This document shows, in pieces, positions 26,831 through 35,346 of a stretch of DNA of 64,000 bases (within the stretch, counting starts at the first letter, position 1; each line of letters begins with the position of its first letter). The notes under the pieces were generated by a model. The model was not told the DNA's origin and made no database searches. It saw only the letters and a list, made by a program, of their open reading frames with translations. The stretch comes from Leucobacter zeae (GTDB lineage: Bacteria; Actinomycetota; Actinomycetes; Actinomycetales; Microbacteriaceae). The position numbers and the translations under genes are program-made. The DNA lies in assembly GCF_016758175.1 (NCBI RefSeq), contig NZ_QYAB01000001.1:797256-861255 (forward strand), given 5' to 3'.

Positions 26831-27270
26831 GTCCGCTCCCAACTCTCGATGTCGCCCGGTACGACCCGGAACAGCGGATGGGGCGTCGGGCTCCCATCCT
26901 CCCAGAGCGCCGCGTACTCGGGCGAGCGCGCGAGCAGCTTCCTCCCGAGGTGCTCCCACTCGTACGCGATCTGGCCCTCGGTGACCGCGATCTCCGGAGT
27001 CACGGATGCCTGACCCCCGACGGGCGGCAGCAGGATCCGGGAGGCGTCGAAGCGGTAGCCCCGATCCCGAGCCGCCTCGGAGACCACCGAGAGGTAGGCG
27101 CCGACGGTGGCGAGCGGGTCCGCCTGCGCGCGGAACCGCTCGAGCTGCGGATGGTTGCGATACCCCGCGGTGCGGCCCGCGAGCACGGCCTGCGCGAGCA
27201 GCGTCTCGCGCCAGCACGCGAGCAGGCCCATCCGATCGAGGTGGGCGGGGTGCAGCGACCAGACCCTCAT
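26827..27270 (-). CDS. Pyrimidine-dimer DNA glycosylase family protein
   Basis: This 147-aa protein matches the T4 endonuclease V family (Pyr_excise): an N-terminal MRVWSLHPAHLDRMGLLACW, catalytic-type Glu22 in WRETLLAQAVL, and GYRNHPQLERF near residue 36. The family excises UV pyrimidine dimers and related lesions by N-glycosylase/AP-lyase chemistry using the N-terminal amine. The ATG overlaps the MMPL stop and the stop overlaps the epimerase start, so it is embedded in one operon. Coupling of a repair enzyme to an exporter is odd. Confidence 0.85.
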   Translation of the reverse strand: MRVWSLHPAHLDRMGLLACWRETLLAQAVLAGRTAGYRNHPQLERFRAQADPLATVGAYLSVVSEAARDRGYRFDASRILLPPVGGQASVTPEIAVTEGQIAYEWEHLGRKLLARSPEYAALWEDGSPTPHPLFRVVPGDIESWERT

Positions 27271-29507
27271 CGCCCGCTCCCGTCCGCGGCCCGCGCGGGC
27301 TCGGGCCGAGGTGCGTCGATGCCGGTGCCGCGCGCCAGCTTTGAGGGCCACCAGATCGCCGGCCCGATGTCGGTCGCGAGCGCGGGGACGAGCAGCGACC
27401 GCACGACGAACGTATCGAGCAGCACGCCGAACGCGACGATGAACGCGATCTGAACGAGGAACAGGATCGGGATCACCGAGAGCGCGGCGAAGGTGGCGGC
27501 CAGCACGAGCCCGGCGGAGGTGATCACCCCGCCCGTCACCGAGAGCCCGCGCAGGACGCCCTCGCGCGTGCCGTGCAGCCGGGATTCCTCGCGCACCCGG
27601 GTCATGAGGAAGATGTTGTAGTCGATGCCGAGCGCGACCAGGAACACGAACCCGTAGAGGGGCACCGCCGGGTCGGCGCCAGGGAAGCGGAACACGCCGT
27701 CGAAGACGATCGCGGAGACGCCGAGCGCCGTGCCGAAGGAGAGCACCGTCGTGAGGATCAGGAGCACCGGCGCGAGGATCGAGCGCAGCAGGAGCATGAG
27801 GATGAGCAGGATCACGACGAGCACCACCGGGATGATGAGCCCGCGGTCGTGGATGGACGCCTGGTTCGTGTCGACCGCCGTCGCGGTGACCCCGCCGACG
27901 AGCGCGCCCGATCCCGCGAGCTCGTCGCGCAGGCTCGTGATCGTTCCGGCCGCGGCCTCGGAGTCGGCGGCGTCGGAGAGCGTCGCCTGCAGCAGGACCT
28001 TGCCGTCGCGGACCGTCGGCTCGGGAGCCGGAGCGCCCGGAGGCCCGAACGCCGTGATCCCCTCGTCGGTGATCGGGGCCGAACCGCTCGGCGAATCCGC
28101 GCTCGTGACGGAGACCGCGTCGACCCCAGCATGGTCCAGGAGCACGTCGACGGCGTCCTGCAGCCCCGACTCGTCGACGAGCACGTAGGCCGGGCTGCCC
28201 GAGCCGCCGGGGAAGTGCTCGCCGAGTACGGCCTGCCCGTCGCGCGCCTCCGACTGGCCGATCACGAGGTCCGACTGCGGCACGCCGGAGGCGTCGAGCT
28301 GGGTGACCCCCATCGCCCCGACGGCGAGCACGAGCGTCGTGATGATCCAGATGCTGCGCGGGCGGCGGCGGATGAGGCCCGACAGACGGCGCCAGAGGCC
28401 GCGGTCCGGGATCCCTCCCTCCTCGCGGACGCGCTCGGGCTCGTAGGCCGGACGCACGGGCCAGTACGCGGCTCTGCCGAACACGAAGAGGAGCGCGGGC
28501 AGCAGCGTCAGCGCCGAGAGCATGGCGAAGACGATGCCGATCGAGGCGACGGGACCGAGCGTGCTGTTGGACTTGAGGTCGCTGAGCAGCAGGCACAGGA
28601 GCCCGGCGATGACCGTGCCGCCCGAGGCGAGGATAGGTTCGGCCGACCCCTTGATCGCCGCGACGATCGCGGTGCCGCGGTCGCGCGTGACCCGCAGCTC
28701 TTCGCGGAAGCGCGCCACGAGCAGCAGCGAGTAGTCGGTCGCCGCGCCGATCACCAGGATGAAGAGGATCCCCTGGGTCTGGCCGCTGAGCAGGAGCACC
28801 CCGGCATCGGCGAGGTGCCACACGACGAACAGCGCCACGCAGAGCGCGAACAGGCTCGTGGAGAGCACGACCACGGGCAGCAGGATCGAGCGATAGACCA
28901 CTACGAGGATCACGAGTACGGCGAGCAGGGCGACGAGCAGCAGGATGCCGTCGATCCCCGCGAACCCGGCGACGAGGTCCGACGTGAATCCCGCAGGCCC
29001 CGTCACGTGCACGACGATTCCGTCGGGGGCGTCGGCACGCAGGGTCTCGCCGATCTCTCCGACCGCCTCGGCGACGTCGGCCGAGGCGTCGATGGGCAGG
29101 AACGCCTGGGCGGCGAGCCCGTCCTCCGACGCGATGACGGGGGACGGATCGCCCGAGACGGCGGGGATCTCCGCGGCGTCCGCGACGGCCGCCGAGATCC
29201 GGTCGAGCTGGACGTCGGTGAGTTCGGTGCCCGGCTCCGATCCCTCGCCCGTCGAGAACACGACGATCGCGGGGATGGTGTCGTCGCCGAGGAAGCCGCC
29301 GAGCTCCTCGCGGACTTCGGTGGCCTCGGCGGATGACGGGAGGTATGCGGTCTGATCGTTGGAGGAGACCTCGTCGATCTTGCCGAAGAGCGGACCGCCC
29401 AGCCCGGCACCCGTGAGCCAGATGAGGATGAGCACCGCGGGGAGCAGCGCGCGCACCCACCTGAGGGCGGGCCTGGGGCGGGTGCCGTGTGCGGCGTCAG
29501 AGCTCAT
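27267..29507 (-). CDS. MMPL family RND-type transporter
   Basis: This 746-aa membrane protein has two MMPL halves, each with a large outer loop and a bundle of helices. The family mark GAATDYSLLLVARFREEL (about 270-287) and its second copy ALGIDYNIFLMTRVREE (about 635-651) carry the conserved Asp-Tyr pair of the proton relay. MMPL proteins export lipids, siderophores or drugs. The start is decided by the ribosome site: an ATG five codons upstream contains GGAGGAA, a perfect Shine-Dalgarno for the ATG chosen here. It is divergent from a MarR gene and probably repressed by it. Confidence 0.92.
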   Translation of the reverse strand: MSSDAAHGTRPRPALRWVRALLPAVLILIWLTGAGLGGPLFGKIDEVSSNDQTAYLPSSAEATEVREELGGFLGDDTIPAIVVFSTGEGSEPGTELTDVQLDRISAAVADAAEIPAVSGDPSPVIASEDGLAAQAFLPIDASADVAEAVGEIGETLRADAPDGIVVHVTGPAGFTSDLVAGFAGIDGILLLVALLAVLVILVVVYRSILLPVVVLSTSLFALCVALFVVWHLADAGVLLLSGQTQGILFILVIGAATDYSLLLVARFREELRVTRDRGTAIVAAIKGSAEPILASGGTVIAGLLCLLLSDLKSNSTLGPVASIGIVFAMLSALTLLPALLFVFGRAAYWPVRPAYEPERVREEGGIPDRGLWRRLSGLIRRRPRSIWIITTLVLAVGAMGVTQLDASGVPQSDLVIGQSEARDGQAVLGEHFPGGSGSPAYVLVDESGLQDAVDVLLDHAGVDAVSVTSADSPSGSAPITDEGITAFGPPGAPAPEPTVRDGKVLLQATLSDAADSEAAAGTITSLRDELAGSGALVGGVTATAVDTNQASIHDRGLIIPVVLVVILLILMLLLRSILAPVLLILTTVLSFGTALGVSAIVFDGVFRFPGADPAVPLYGFVFLVALGIDYNIFLMTRVREESRLHGTREGVLRGLSVTGGVITSAGLVLAATFAALSVIPILFLVQIAFIVAFGVLLDTFVVRSLLVPALATDIGPAIWWPSKLARGTGIDAPRPEPARAADGSGR

Positions 29508-29519
29508 GCGTTCCTCCAT

Positions 29520-29536
29520 TTAGCTAGAAAAGCTAG
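29520..29536. promoter_or_regulatory. Probable MarR operator in the divergent promoter
   Basis: TAGCTAGAAAAGCTAG is an AT-rich inverted repeat (TAGCT / AGCTA with a 5-base spacer) 13 bases upstream of the MMPL start and between the divergent MMPL and MarR genes. Its position and low GC content suit a MarR box overlapping the MMPL -10 region. Confidence 0.6.
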
Positions 29537-29601
29537 TGAAATCCTACCTCTGCTGCGTGCGCGTGTCGAGCCGGTGATGCGGATGGGGGCGATGGTCCAC
29601 A

Positions 29602-30144
29602 ATGGATCGCATGGACCAGCGCACGTCCCCCGACGCATCGGCGGCGTCCGCCGAAGCGCGCGAGGCGCTCATCTTGAGCGCCCTGCGCGGCGTGCGCGGT
29701 TTCGGCGACGCGCACGATCGCATGGCCGGCAGCTTCAAGCACGGGATGCGCATGAACCCGTCGGACATCGCCGCGCTGCGACTGCTCATCATCCGCGAGG
29801 AGCAGGGGCGCCCCGTGAGTCCGCACGAGATCGCCGGGCACCTGCGCATCTCGACGGCGTCGACGACCAAGCTGCTCGACCGGCTCTCGGAGTCGGGTCA
29901 CGTGCGGCGCGAACCGCATCCCAGCGACCGCCGCGCACGCGTCGTCACGCTGACCGATGCCTCGCGCGTCGAGTTCTTCCGCCTCTACGGGCCGCGGCTC
30001 GCCGCGATCCGGCAGGCGCTCGCGCCGTTCGCCGACGCCGAGATCGATGCGGCCGTGCGGGTCATGGCCGCGGTGGCGGATGCCCTCGATCCCGCCCTCG
30101 ACGCTTCGGCCCGCTCCGATCCCGATCCCGGCGCAGAGGCGTAG
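29602..30144 (+). CDS. MarR-family transcriptional regulator
   Basis: This 180-aa winged-helix repressor has a recognition region (about 55-110) with LRLLIIREEQGRPVSPHEIAGHLRIS, and TASTTKLLDRLSESGHVRREPHPSDRRARVVTLT gives the typical wing with DRRA. C-terminal helices would dimerise. It faces the MMPL exporter gene across a 94-base gap with a palindrome, the normal layout for MarR control of an efflux pump. The start could be the first ATG or a second ATG three codons later; neither has a clear Shine-Dalgarno. Confidence 0.88.
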   Translation: MDRMDQRTSPDASAASAEAREALILSALRGVRGFGDAHDRMAGSFKHGMRMNPSDIAALRLLIIREEQGRPVSPHEIAGHLRISTASTTKLLDRLSESGHVRREPHPSDRRARVVTLTDASRVEFFRLYGPRLAAIRQALAPFADAEIDAAVRVMAAVADALDPALDASARSDPDPGAEA

Positions 30145-30154
30145 GGTCGGCCGC

Positions 30155-31801
30155 ATGGACGGGATGTCGGGTGGAGCGCGAGAGCTGGGCCCTGCGCCCG
30201 GCCGTGCGTCGACCTTCGACGGAGCGGTGCTCACGAGCGCGTTCGCCGATGCGCTTCCGGAGCTCTCCGTTCCCTGGGAGTCGGCGCGACCCGAAGCGCC
30301 GGAGCTCGTCGCGCTGAACGAGGGGCTGGCTCGCGAGCTCGGCCTCGACCCCGCCGGGCTGCGGTCCGAGCGCGGGATCCGCTTCCTGCTCGGCAATGCG
30401 CTCGCCGCGGGCAGCGCCCCCGTCGCGCAGGCCTACGCGGGCCATCAGTTCGGCGGCTACTCCGGGCGGCTCGGCGACGGCCGGGCGCTGCTGCTGGGGG
30501 AGATCCCGGCCCGCGACGGCGTTCCGAGGGATCTGCATCTCAAGGGATCGGGCCGCACCCCGTTCGCGCGCGCCGATGGATTCGCGGCTCTCGGCCCGAT
30601 GCTGCGCGAGTACGTCATGGGCGAGGCGATGCACGCGCTCGGGATTCCCACCACCCGAGCGCTCGCCGTCGTCGCCACGGGTCGCCGGCTGCCGCGCGAC
30701 GGCGAGCTCAAGCCCGGCGCCGTGCTGGCGCGGGTCGCGGCGAGCCACCTGCGGGTCGGCAGCTTCCAGTACGCCCGCTCGACGGGCGACATCGGCCTCC
30801 TGCGCCGGCTCGTGGATTTCGCGCTCGAGCGGCACGTCCCCGATGCCGCGCCGTCCCGTCCCGATCCGGCATCGGACCCGGGAACGGGGCGGTCGGAGGC
30901 GACGGGGGGCCGGGAGTCGGCTCTGCGGCTCCTCGACGCGGTCGTCGCGGCGCAGGCGGAGCTCGTCGCCGCGTGGATGCTCGTGGGCTTCGTGCACGGC
31001 GTGATGAACACCGACAACATGACGATCTCGGGCGAGACGATCGACTACGGGCCGTGCGCGTTCATCGACGCGTACGACCCGGCCGCCGTCTTCAGCTCGA
31101 TCGACCACGGGGGCAGATACGCCTACGGCAACCAGCCGGGCATCGCGCTCTGGAATCTCACCCGCTTCGCCGAGTCGCTGCTCCCGCTGCTCGGCCAGGG
31201 GGGTGATGCGGCCGGCGGATCGGGCGACGCGGCGGAGGCCGAGCGGCTCGCGATCGCCGCGCTCGAACGCTTCGACCCCGCCTACCGCGCGGCGTGGCTG
31301 ACGGGGATGCGCGGGAAGCTCGGGCTGAGGCGGTTCGCGGACGGCGGCCCCGAGGATGCGACGGTCTCCGACCTCGCCGCGGGGCTGCTCGACGACCTCC
31401 GCGCGCATCGGATCGATTACACGCGCGCCTTCCGGGCCCTCGCGGGGGCGGCGGGCGGCGGGGATCCTCGCCGAGGTGCGGCCCCCGTCTCCGACGGCGC
31501 GGACGCGGCGACGGGGCTCTCGCGCGTGTTCCCCGACGGCGTTGCGCCGGGGGACTGGTTCGCGCGGTGGCGGGACCTGGGCCCGAGCGCCGAGCTGATC
31601 CGGCGCTCGTCGCCCGCCGTGATCCCCAGGAATCACCTGGTGGACGCGGCGCTGCAGGCGGCGGAGGCGGGGGACCTCGTGCCGTTCGTCGAACTGCTCG
31701 ATGCGGTGTCCCGCCCGTTCGAGGAGCGCCCCGGCTTCGAGCGATACGCGCAACCGCCCCCTCCGGGAACGTGGCCCTTCGTCTCGCACTGCGGCACGTG
31801 A
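30155..31801 (+). CDS. selO: Protein adenylyltransferase SelO (YdiU)
   Basis: This 548-aa pseudokinase AMPylates Ser/Thr/Tyr residues of other proteins. It has APVAQAYAGHQFGGYSGRLGDG (N-lobe), LHLKGSGRTPFAR, RVAASHLRVGSFQYA, GVMNTDNM at about 283-290 and DYGPCAF at about 297-303, the inverted-nucleotide active site. An extra linker of about 20 residues rich in Ala/Pro/Gly lies near residue 230. The gene begins 10 bases after the MarR gene and may be co-transcribed. SelO proteins often link to redox balance. Confidence 0.93.
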   Translation: MDGMSGGARELGPAPGRASTFDGAVLTSAFADALPELSVPWESARPEAPELVALNEGLARELGLDPAGLRSERGIRFLLGNALAAGSAPVAQAYAGHQFGGYSGRLGDGRALLLGEIPARDGVPRDLHLKGSGRTPFARADGFAALGPMLREYVMGEAMHALGIPTTRALAVVATGRRLPRDGELKPGAVLARVAASHLRVGSFQYARSTGDIGLLRRLVDFALERHVPDAAPSRPDPASDPGTGRSEATGGRESALRLLDAVVAAQAELVAAWMLVGFVHGVMNTDNMTISGETIDYGPCAFIDAYDPAAVFSSIDHGGRYAYGNQPGIALWNLTRFAESLLPLLGQGGDAAGGSGDAAEAERLAIAALERFDPAYRAAWLTGMRGKLGLRRFADGGPEDATVSDLAAGLLDDLRAHRIDYTRAFRALAGAAGGGDPRRGAAPVSDGADAATGLSRVFPDGVAPGDWFARWRDLGPSAELIRRSSPAVIPRNHLVDAALQAAEAGDLVPFVELLDAVSRPFEERPGFERYAQPPPPGTWPFVSHCGT

Positions 31802-31833
31802 GCTCGCGTCGCGGATGCGCATCTGCTTCGGAA

Positions 31834-31881
31834 TCAGTTGTGAATCTCTATATTCACGACTGAAAGAGTTGTGATACTCTC
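31834..31881. promoter_or_regulatory. Hairpin and repeated GTYGTGA sites before the PACE gene
   Basis: A 12-bp stem TCAGTTGTGAAT / ATTCACGACTGA with one G-U pair and a 6-nt loop (31834-31863) is followed by AAGAGTTGTGATACTC. The heptamer GTYGTGA occurs at 31837 and 31868 on the plus strand and as its complement TCACGAC at 31854-31860. The two direct copies are 31 bases apart. Low GC content makes this a promoter or operator candidate; it could also end the selO transcript. Confidence 0.55.
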
Positions 31882-31960
31882 GATTCGCCGGTGTTTTCGC
31901 AGAAGTATACGTGATCGTCCGATCGCTCGAATGCGCCGGCCTCGATCTGGAGTGATACCC

Positions 31961-32461
31961 GTGACCGTCTCAGGCCACACCTCGGGCATGCAGGTGCCCG
32001 CCGCAATCCACCCGTCCGCGAGCGACCAGCGCTTCTTCCAGCGGCGCCCGGTGCTCCGCCGCGTCGTGTTCGTCGCCGGCTACGAGGGGCTCAGCGTGAT
32101 CTTCACGATGTTCGTGCTGAGCGCGCTCCTCGGCCACGGGGGCGGCGAGTCCTCGGTGCTCGCGATCCTGCTCTCCACCGTCGCCACCGTCTGGAACTAC
32201 CTCTGGAACACGCTCTTCGAGGCGATCGAGCGGCGCACCGGCGCGACGGGCCGCGGCGTGGCCGCGCGCGCCGCGCACGCGCTCGGCTACGAGGGCGGAG
32301 TGTTGCTCGTCACGATCCCGCTCGTATCGCTGATGCTCGGGGTGAGCCTGCTCGAGGCGCTCGTGATCGAGGGCGGGCTGCTCGTGTTCTTCCTCGCCTT
32401 CACCGTGCTCTACACGTGGGCGTTCGACCGGGCGTTCGGGCTCCCGGCGTCGGCTCGTTGA
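31961..32461 (+). CDS. PACE/BTP-family multidrug exporter
   Basis: This 166-aa four-helix membrane protein consists of two BTP repeats. Family marks are Glu42 in AGYEGLS, WNYLWNTLF with N79 and N83 plus E87, a second GYEG with Glu111, and the final TWAFDR (W153, D156). PACE exporters such as AceI pump chlorhexidine and similar biocides. The GTG start has GGAG eight bases before it; a longer N-terminal tail than usual (about 30 residues) is Ser/Pro-rich. PACE proteins are best known from Proteobacteria. A palindromic region upstream may be its switch. Confidence 0.8.
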   Translation: MTVSGHTSGMQVPAAIHPSASDQRFFQRRPVLRRVVFVAGYEGLSVIFTMFVLSALLGHGGGESSVLAILLSTVATVWNYLWNTLFEAIERRTGATGRGVAARAAHALGYEGGVLLVTIPLVSLMLGVSLLEALVIEGGLLVFFLAFTVLYTWAFDRAFGLPASAR

Positions 32462-32668
32462 GCCCGGCGCGTCGCCCGCACGTCTGCCGGATATCCGGGA
32501 TCGGCCGGGTATCTGCCCATCCGGTGTCGGAACGGCATATGACTCGCCGATCCCAGATATCCGGCAGATCCGCGTTCCTCGGGGATCGCACCCGCGACGA
32601 AGACCCGCGACGAAGGCCAGGATTCTCTTCCTCCGTGCGACCTCCCGGGCCGGTGCGCCGACCCGGCG
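32462..32668. repeat. Intergenic repeat, related to the 4.6-kb cluster
   Basis: The segment contains CTGCCGGATATC near 32483 and its complement GATATCCGGCAG near 32557, an inverted repeat with about 60 bases between arms. The unpaired part includes GGCATATGACTCGCCG, which resembles GTATGACGGTTCGCCG at 4577, and both sites continue with CAGATATCCGGC. No gene is supported here. Confidence 0.6.
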
Positions 32669-33568
32669 TCAGTCGTCGTAGTCCCAGCGGATCGCGAGGA
32701 CACCCGGACCGAAATCCTTGCGGGTCACGAGCGCCGATGCGCCGCCCGGGTCGCGCTGCAGCGGGATCGGACGGGGGTTCGCGACTTCGCCGCTCGCCCC
32801 CTCGATCCACTGGGGCTCAGCCCCCGGTGCGAATCGCGCAGAGACGAGCACCTCGCGCAGCGCCGTATGCGCGTAGTATGCCGCGAGGCGGTGGGTCATC
32901 GGCGTGCGGATGCTGTACTCGACCAGCGCGGTGTCGCCCGCATGCAACGGGCGGTCGTATTCGAGGAGGTAGCCGAACGCCTCACCCCCGGGGTGGGCGA
33001 CGGACTGCGCCAGCGAGAGGCCGAACAGGTCGCCGACCTCGGGCACCCGACCGACGTTGCCCGGGATGATGTGCACGATGGGGATCGCCCGCACGTCGTC
33101 GCGCACGGCCTGCCGCAGCTCGCGCAGCGCGAGCGTGCCGTCGACGCGATTCGCCGCGACCGAGGCGATGAGGTGCGCGGTGAGCGAGCGGTCGTCGCCG
33201 ATCGAGGTCACGCCCATGAGGGCGAGGGTCTCCATCGTCATCCGCTCGTAGCGGGGATCGGAGGCGTCGATCCGGGGAGCCGCGACCTTGCCGATGCGCG
33301 GGCGCGGTTCCACCGCGTCGGCCAGCGCCCCCTCGGGAAGGCCGAGGATCTGCTCGATCGACCGTACGATCATCGCCGAGCGCGGCCCCTCGGGCCGGCG
33401 TCCCCCCGACCGCCAGTAGCTGAGCGTGGCGAGCGACACCGTCTCGCCCCGCTCGAGCAGGCGGCCCTGCAGGTCCGCGAGCGCCATGCCGCTGGCCTCG
33501 AGCTCGGAGGACAGCCTGGCGGCGAACGCCTCAGAAGGGTCGCTTCCGGAATCCCGTCGATCACCCAC
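32669..33568 (-). CDS. Probable XRE-like DNA-binding protein with unknown C-terminal domain
   Basis: This 299-aa protein has an N-terminal helix-turn-helix-like part (about 10-80: FAARLSSELEASGMALADLQ, then SLATLSYWRSGGRRPEG) resembling Xre regulators. The rest (about 110-299) is unassigned; it includes a Tyr/His/Pro-rich sensor-like section (EYDRPLHAGDTALVEYSIRT). The GTG start has a strong GGGAGGGGG Shine-Dalgarno. It is divergent from the acyl-adenylate ligase operon and may control it; the role is inferred from position only. Confidence 0.65.
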   Translation of the reverse strand: MGDRRDSGSDPSEAFAARLSSELEASGMALADLQGRLLERGETVSLATLSYWRSGGRRPEGPRSAMIVRSIEQILGLPEGALADAVEPRPRIGKVAAPRIDASDPRYERMTMETLALMGVTSIGDDRSLTAHLIASVAANRVDGTLALRELRQAVRDDVRAIPIVHIIPGNVGRVPEVGDLFGLSLAQSVAHPGGEAFGYLLEYDRPLHAGDTALVEYSIRTPMTHRLAAYYAHTALREVLVSARFAPGAEPQWIEGASGEVANPRPIPLQRDPGGASALVTRKDFGPGVLAIRWDYDD

Positions 33569-33666
33569 GTGCGTCCCCCTCCCGCGCAGAGATGACCCTC
33601 ATCCTAATCCGGGCCCTGGGGCGTCGGGCCCGCTCCCTAGAATGGATACGGCCCGAGACGGGACCG

Positions 33667-35346
33667 ATGACCGGCGAGCCGACGCATCGCGCGGCGGCGA
33701 GCCCCGAGCGACGGGAGGCGGCCGTGCCGTTCACCGCGACGATCCTCGCCACCGCGGCGAGCGACCCCGATCGCCCCGCCATCGTCGGCGCCGAAGGGGC
33801 ACTGGGCTACGCCGCCCTCGTCGAGGACTCGCGCCGGCTGTTCGCGGCGATCACCGCGCTCCATGCTCGCGCGACCGAGCTGGGATCCACGGGCTCGGCG
33901 CCCGAGCCCGCCGCGGAGACCGCAGGGATACCCATCACCGCGGTGAGCGTCGAATCGGCCTTCCACACCGCCCGCGTGATCGCCGGGCTGGGCGGCTACC
34001 GCGCGGTCTCCGCGACGATCGACCCGCGGTGGCCGCTCGCGCACCGGGTGCGGGTGATCCTCGCCACGGGCATCGGCGTCGTCGTCTCCGACTCCGCGGA
34101 CCTGGCGGAGGCCCTCGCGGCGAAGGGCTGGCGCGGCACGGTCGTCGGGCTCGACGAGCTGATCGACCTCGAGCGCGCGGCCGATCCTGCCCCGCCACCC
34201 GCGGTTCGGCCGGCCGACGAGGCCTTCCTGCTGCTGTTCTCCTCGGGAACGACCAGCGATCCGAAGGCCTTCCTCAAGACCCGCGGGCAGTACCGCGCGA
34301 ACGTCGCGGTCTCGAGCGCGCACCTCGAACCGTTCCCCGGCCGGGCGACCCTCGCGCCGGGACCCGTGTCCTACAGCCTCACCCTCTACGCCGTGATCGA
34401 GTGCCTCGCGACGGGAGGCACCGTGCACGTCGCCGACGCCTTCGACCCGTTCGCGATGGCGCAGCCGATCGCCGCGCACGGCATCTCCCGCATCGTCGCG
34501 GTGCCCGCCGTCGTGCAGGCGCTCGTCGGCGCCGCGCGCCGCGACCCGGGCCCCTTCGGCGGGCTCGAGCTCGTCGTCACGGGCGGTGCGAACCTCCCGG
34601 CGTCCATCCGAGGGGGGCTCGAGGGGGCGCTGCCCGGCGTCCGCCTCATCAGCTACTACGGCGCGGCCGAGATCGGGTTCATCGGCGACAGCCGCGGAGG
34701 CGACGGAACCCGGATCGCGATCTACCCGGGCATCGGGGCGAGCATCCGCGATGCCGACGGAGTGGAAGCGCCAGAGGGGGAGCTCGGGACGCTCTGGATC
34801 GACGCGGCCGCCTGCTCGGACGGATACCTTGCCGGCACGACCGACGAGCGGCTCCGCGGGCCTGACGGGTGGGCGACCGTGCACGACCAGGGCCGCATCG
34901 CGGGCGGGGCGCTGGAACTCGTCGGCCGCGCGGGCGACATCGCGATCACGGGCGGGCACAAGGTCGCGCTCACCGAGGTCGAACGCGCCTTCGACGGGTT
35001 GCCCGGCGTCGCGGCGGTCTGCGCGGTCGCGCTGCCCCACGATCGGCTCGGCAGCGTGGTCGCCCTCGCGATCGAACCGGCCGGACCCGGCTCGACGTCG
35101 GACACGGCCCCGGCGGGCGATTCCGTCCGTGCGGGCGACCGGGGCGGCGCGGAGGTCCCGGACCGCGCGGCGCTCGTCGAGTATGCGACCGAGCGGCTCG
35201 CGCCCCAGTTCGTGCCGCGCCGCTGGTACCGCGTCGGGCGGCTGCCGCGGACGGTCGGCGGGAAGGTCAGGCGTGGCGCGGTCGCGGAGATGCTCGTCGC
35301 GCCGGGGGCTGCAGAGCATCCCGAGGACGGGATCGTTCGGCTGTGA
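33667..35346 (+). CDS. Acyl-adenylate-forming ligase (class I AMP-dependent synthetase)
   Basis: This 559-aa adenylate-forming enzyme has the A3 P-loop SSGTTSDPK at 192-200, YYGAAEIGF (A5), an LVGRAGDIAITGGHKVALTEVE core (A8) and a C-terminal PRTVGGKVRR with Lys near 533 (A10). These show a complete ligase that activates a carboxylate as the acyl-AMP and transfers it to CoA or a carrier. The ATG is not the first in-frame start; it fits the family N-terminus. It overlaps the ketosynthase gene (GTGA), so the two proteins likely act in sequence. The substrate is unknown. Confidence 0.88.
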   Translation: MTGEPTHRAAASPERREAAVPFTATILATAASDPDRPAIVGAEGALGYAALVEDSRRLFAAITALHARATELGSTGSAPEPAAETAGIPITAVSVESAFHTARVIAGLGGYRAVSATIDPRWPLAHRVRVILATGIGVVVSDSADLAEALAAKGWRGTVVGLDELIDLERAADPAPPPAVRPADEAFLLLFSSGTTSDPKAFLKTRGQYRANVAVSSAHLEPFPGRATLAPGPVSYSLTLYAVIECLATGGTVHVADAFDPFAMAQPIAAHGISRIVAVPAVVQALVGAARRDPGPFGGLELVVTGGANLPASIRGGLEGALPGVRLISYYGAAEIGFIGDSRGGDGTRIAIYPGIGASIRDADGVEAPEGELGTLWIDAAACSDGYLAGTTDERLRGPDGWATVHDQGRIAGGALELVGRAGDIAITGGHKVALTEVERAFDGLPGVAAVCAVALPHDRLGSVVALAIEPAGPGSTSDTAPAGDSVRAGDRGGAEVPDRAALVEYATERLAPQFVPRRWYRVGRLPRTVGGKVRRGAVAEMLVAPGAAEHPEDGIVRL

